Below, piece by piece: positions 7,243-7,686 of a stretch of 7,686 nt of DNA. The DNA is taken from assembly GCA_030642425.1 (NCBI GenBank), contig DAOWNU010000082.1:1-7686 (forward strand), read 5' to 3'. The stretch comes from a bacterium. Lineage in GTDB: Bacteria; UBP14; UBA6098. Each line of letters opens with the position of its first letter. The stretch's first letter is position 1. Under the pieces are notes generated by a model. The model was not told where the DNA came from. It worked only from the letters and a program-made list of their open reading frames with translations, and ran no database searches. The translations under genes were made by a program, and so were the position numbers.

Positions 7243-7265
7243 TTTATGTTATTTTCAAATAGTTC

Positions 7266-7293
7266 TTGACTTTCACGGATTAGCCCGTTTATT
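7266..7293 (+). promoter_or_regulatory. Promoter-like sequence before the 21-bp array
   Basis: TTGACT (7266-7271, five of six), a 16-bp spacer and TTTATT (7288-7293, four of six) repeat the layout of the two stronger promoters in the window. The expected start near 7300 would lie about 28 nt before ATG 7328. It is weaker than the others and the region is A+T-rich, so chance is not excluded. Confidence 0.35.
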
Positions 7294-7327
7294 CACTATC
7301 GAAGTTGTTTGTCGATCTTTTTAAAAT

Positions 7328-7661
7328 ATGGCTGAAAAGGCGCAAAAGGCCGTGGTTGAGCGGAGTAGAAGGTGTTTCGGTTTGGGTAGAAGGCCTCTCG
7401 GTTTGGGTAGAAGGCCTTTCGATATGAGTAGAAGGCCTCTCGGTCCGGGTAGATGATCTCTCGGTCCGGGTAGAAGGTCTCTCGATATGGGTAGATGGTC
7501 TCTCGGTCCGGGTAGAAGGTCTCTCGATATGGGTAGATGGTCTCTCGGTCCGGGTAGAAGGTGTCGCGGTTTGGGTAGAATATGACGCAGAGCCGGTAAA
7601 AATCGATTTTGAGAACGTTCTTTTCGCCGCCGGGGAGATAAAGAACAACGGCGGGCAGTAA
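7328..7661 (+). pseudogene. Possible decayed gene for a heptapeptide-repeat protein
   Basis: ATG 7328 opens MAEKAQKAVVER and stays open to TGA 7454-7456. One frame over, the 21-bp units read as heptads V-(E/D)-G-L-S-(V/I)-(W/R) from 7365. After the array that frame continues as VEYDAEPVKIDFENVLFAAG and a few more residues to TAA 7659-7661, a protein-like ending. Joining start and heptads needs one frameshift near 7358-7365 and suppression of a TGA at 7425-7427, where other units of this type have TGG. Repaired, it would encode about 110 residues. Variable columns of the unit fall mostly at third and first codon positions of this frame and only once at a second. No Shine-Dalgarno is seen. No family is recognised, and a noncoding minisatellite remains possible. 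Confidence 0.35.
7365..7580. repeat. 21-bp tandem array, ten units plus a partial
   Basis: Ten contiguous 21-bp units start at 7365, 7386, 7407, 7428, 7449, 7470, 7491, 7512, 7533 and 7554, followed by GTAGAA at 7575-7580. The consensus is near GTAGAAGGTCTCTCGG plus TCCGG, TTTGG or ATATGG endings. There is no length change in any unit. Units 6-7 (7470-7511) and 8-9 (7512-7553) are identical 42-bp blocks, a recent duplication. There are no unique spacers, so it is not CRISPR. Because 21 is a multiple of three, minus-strand frames also stay open, which gives long but unsupported frames there. Confidence 0.95.
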
Positions 7662-7686
7662 ATAATCGAAAAACAAAGGGGCAGAA

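Noticed and set aside
7073..7324. 83-residue + frame beginning right after the FG-GAP stop
   Set aside because: Its centre is a translation of repeat copy C, its ATG has no separate ribosome binding site, and the part after the repeat resembles no protein I recognise.
7425..7427. TGA read as tryptophan, which would open the heptapeptide frame
   Set aside because: TGA acts as a normal stop at the end of the nuclease gene, inside the ATGA overlap, and at the end of the FG-GAP gene after a typical sorting-domain end. A genome-wide recoding is therefore unlikely.
7365..7580. CRISPR array
   Set aside because: The 21-bp units are head-to-tail with no unique spacers, and no cas gene is in the window.
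7289..7676. Two long minus-strand frames over the array (STRTERP- and YPDRET-type heptads)
   Set aside because: Both start at TTG without a ribosome binding site. A 21-bp unit with no stop keeps several frames open automatically, and the column variation fits the + strand frame at least as well.

Overview
The window looks like a chromosome fragment of a Gram-negative-type bacterium from an uncultured lineage. Two large secreted proteins carry a type IX secretion (T9SS)-style C-terminal sorting domain, one of them with the YPNPFN motif. That motif is common in the FCB superphylum and in candidate phyla such as WOR-3/TA06, Cloacimonadota and Zixibacteria. The two best promoters fit the ordinary -35/-10 consensus (TTGACA, 16-bp spacer, TATATT or TTTAAT) rather than the Bacteroidetes consensus, so a candidate phylum outside Bacteroidetes is favoured. 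The exact phylum cannot be set from this sequence.

Layout, left to right: (1) a possible 3' tip of an upstream gene and an inverted fragment of a dispersed hairpin repeat (1-230); (2) a promoter and a 989-residue secreted multi-domain protein (294-3263); (3) a promoter and a two-gene restriction-modification operon (3425-5253), made of a NotI-family nuclease and a DPPY-type DNA adenine methyltransferase that overlap by 4 bp; (4) two copies of the hairpin repeat, the first of which supplies the last 19 codons and the stop of the methyltransferase; (5) a secreted FG-GAP beta-propeller protein with a degenerate sorting domain (5411-7072); (6) a third large copy of the repeat; (7) a promoter-like sequence followed by a 21-bp tandem array that reads on the + strand as a heptapeptide repeat broken by one frameshift and one TGA.

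The secreted proteins probably act at the cell surface or outside the cell. The restriction-modification pair is a self-contained defence module. A NotI-fold nuclease next to an apparent N6-adenine methyltransferase suggests that its site is not the all-G/C site of NotI itself.

The least ordinary material is the repeat biology: a composite element of four tight hairpins with 3-nt loops that has become part of a protein C-terminus, and a 21-bp array bordered on both sides by 11-bp matches to that same element.
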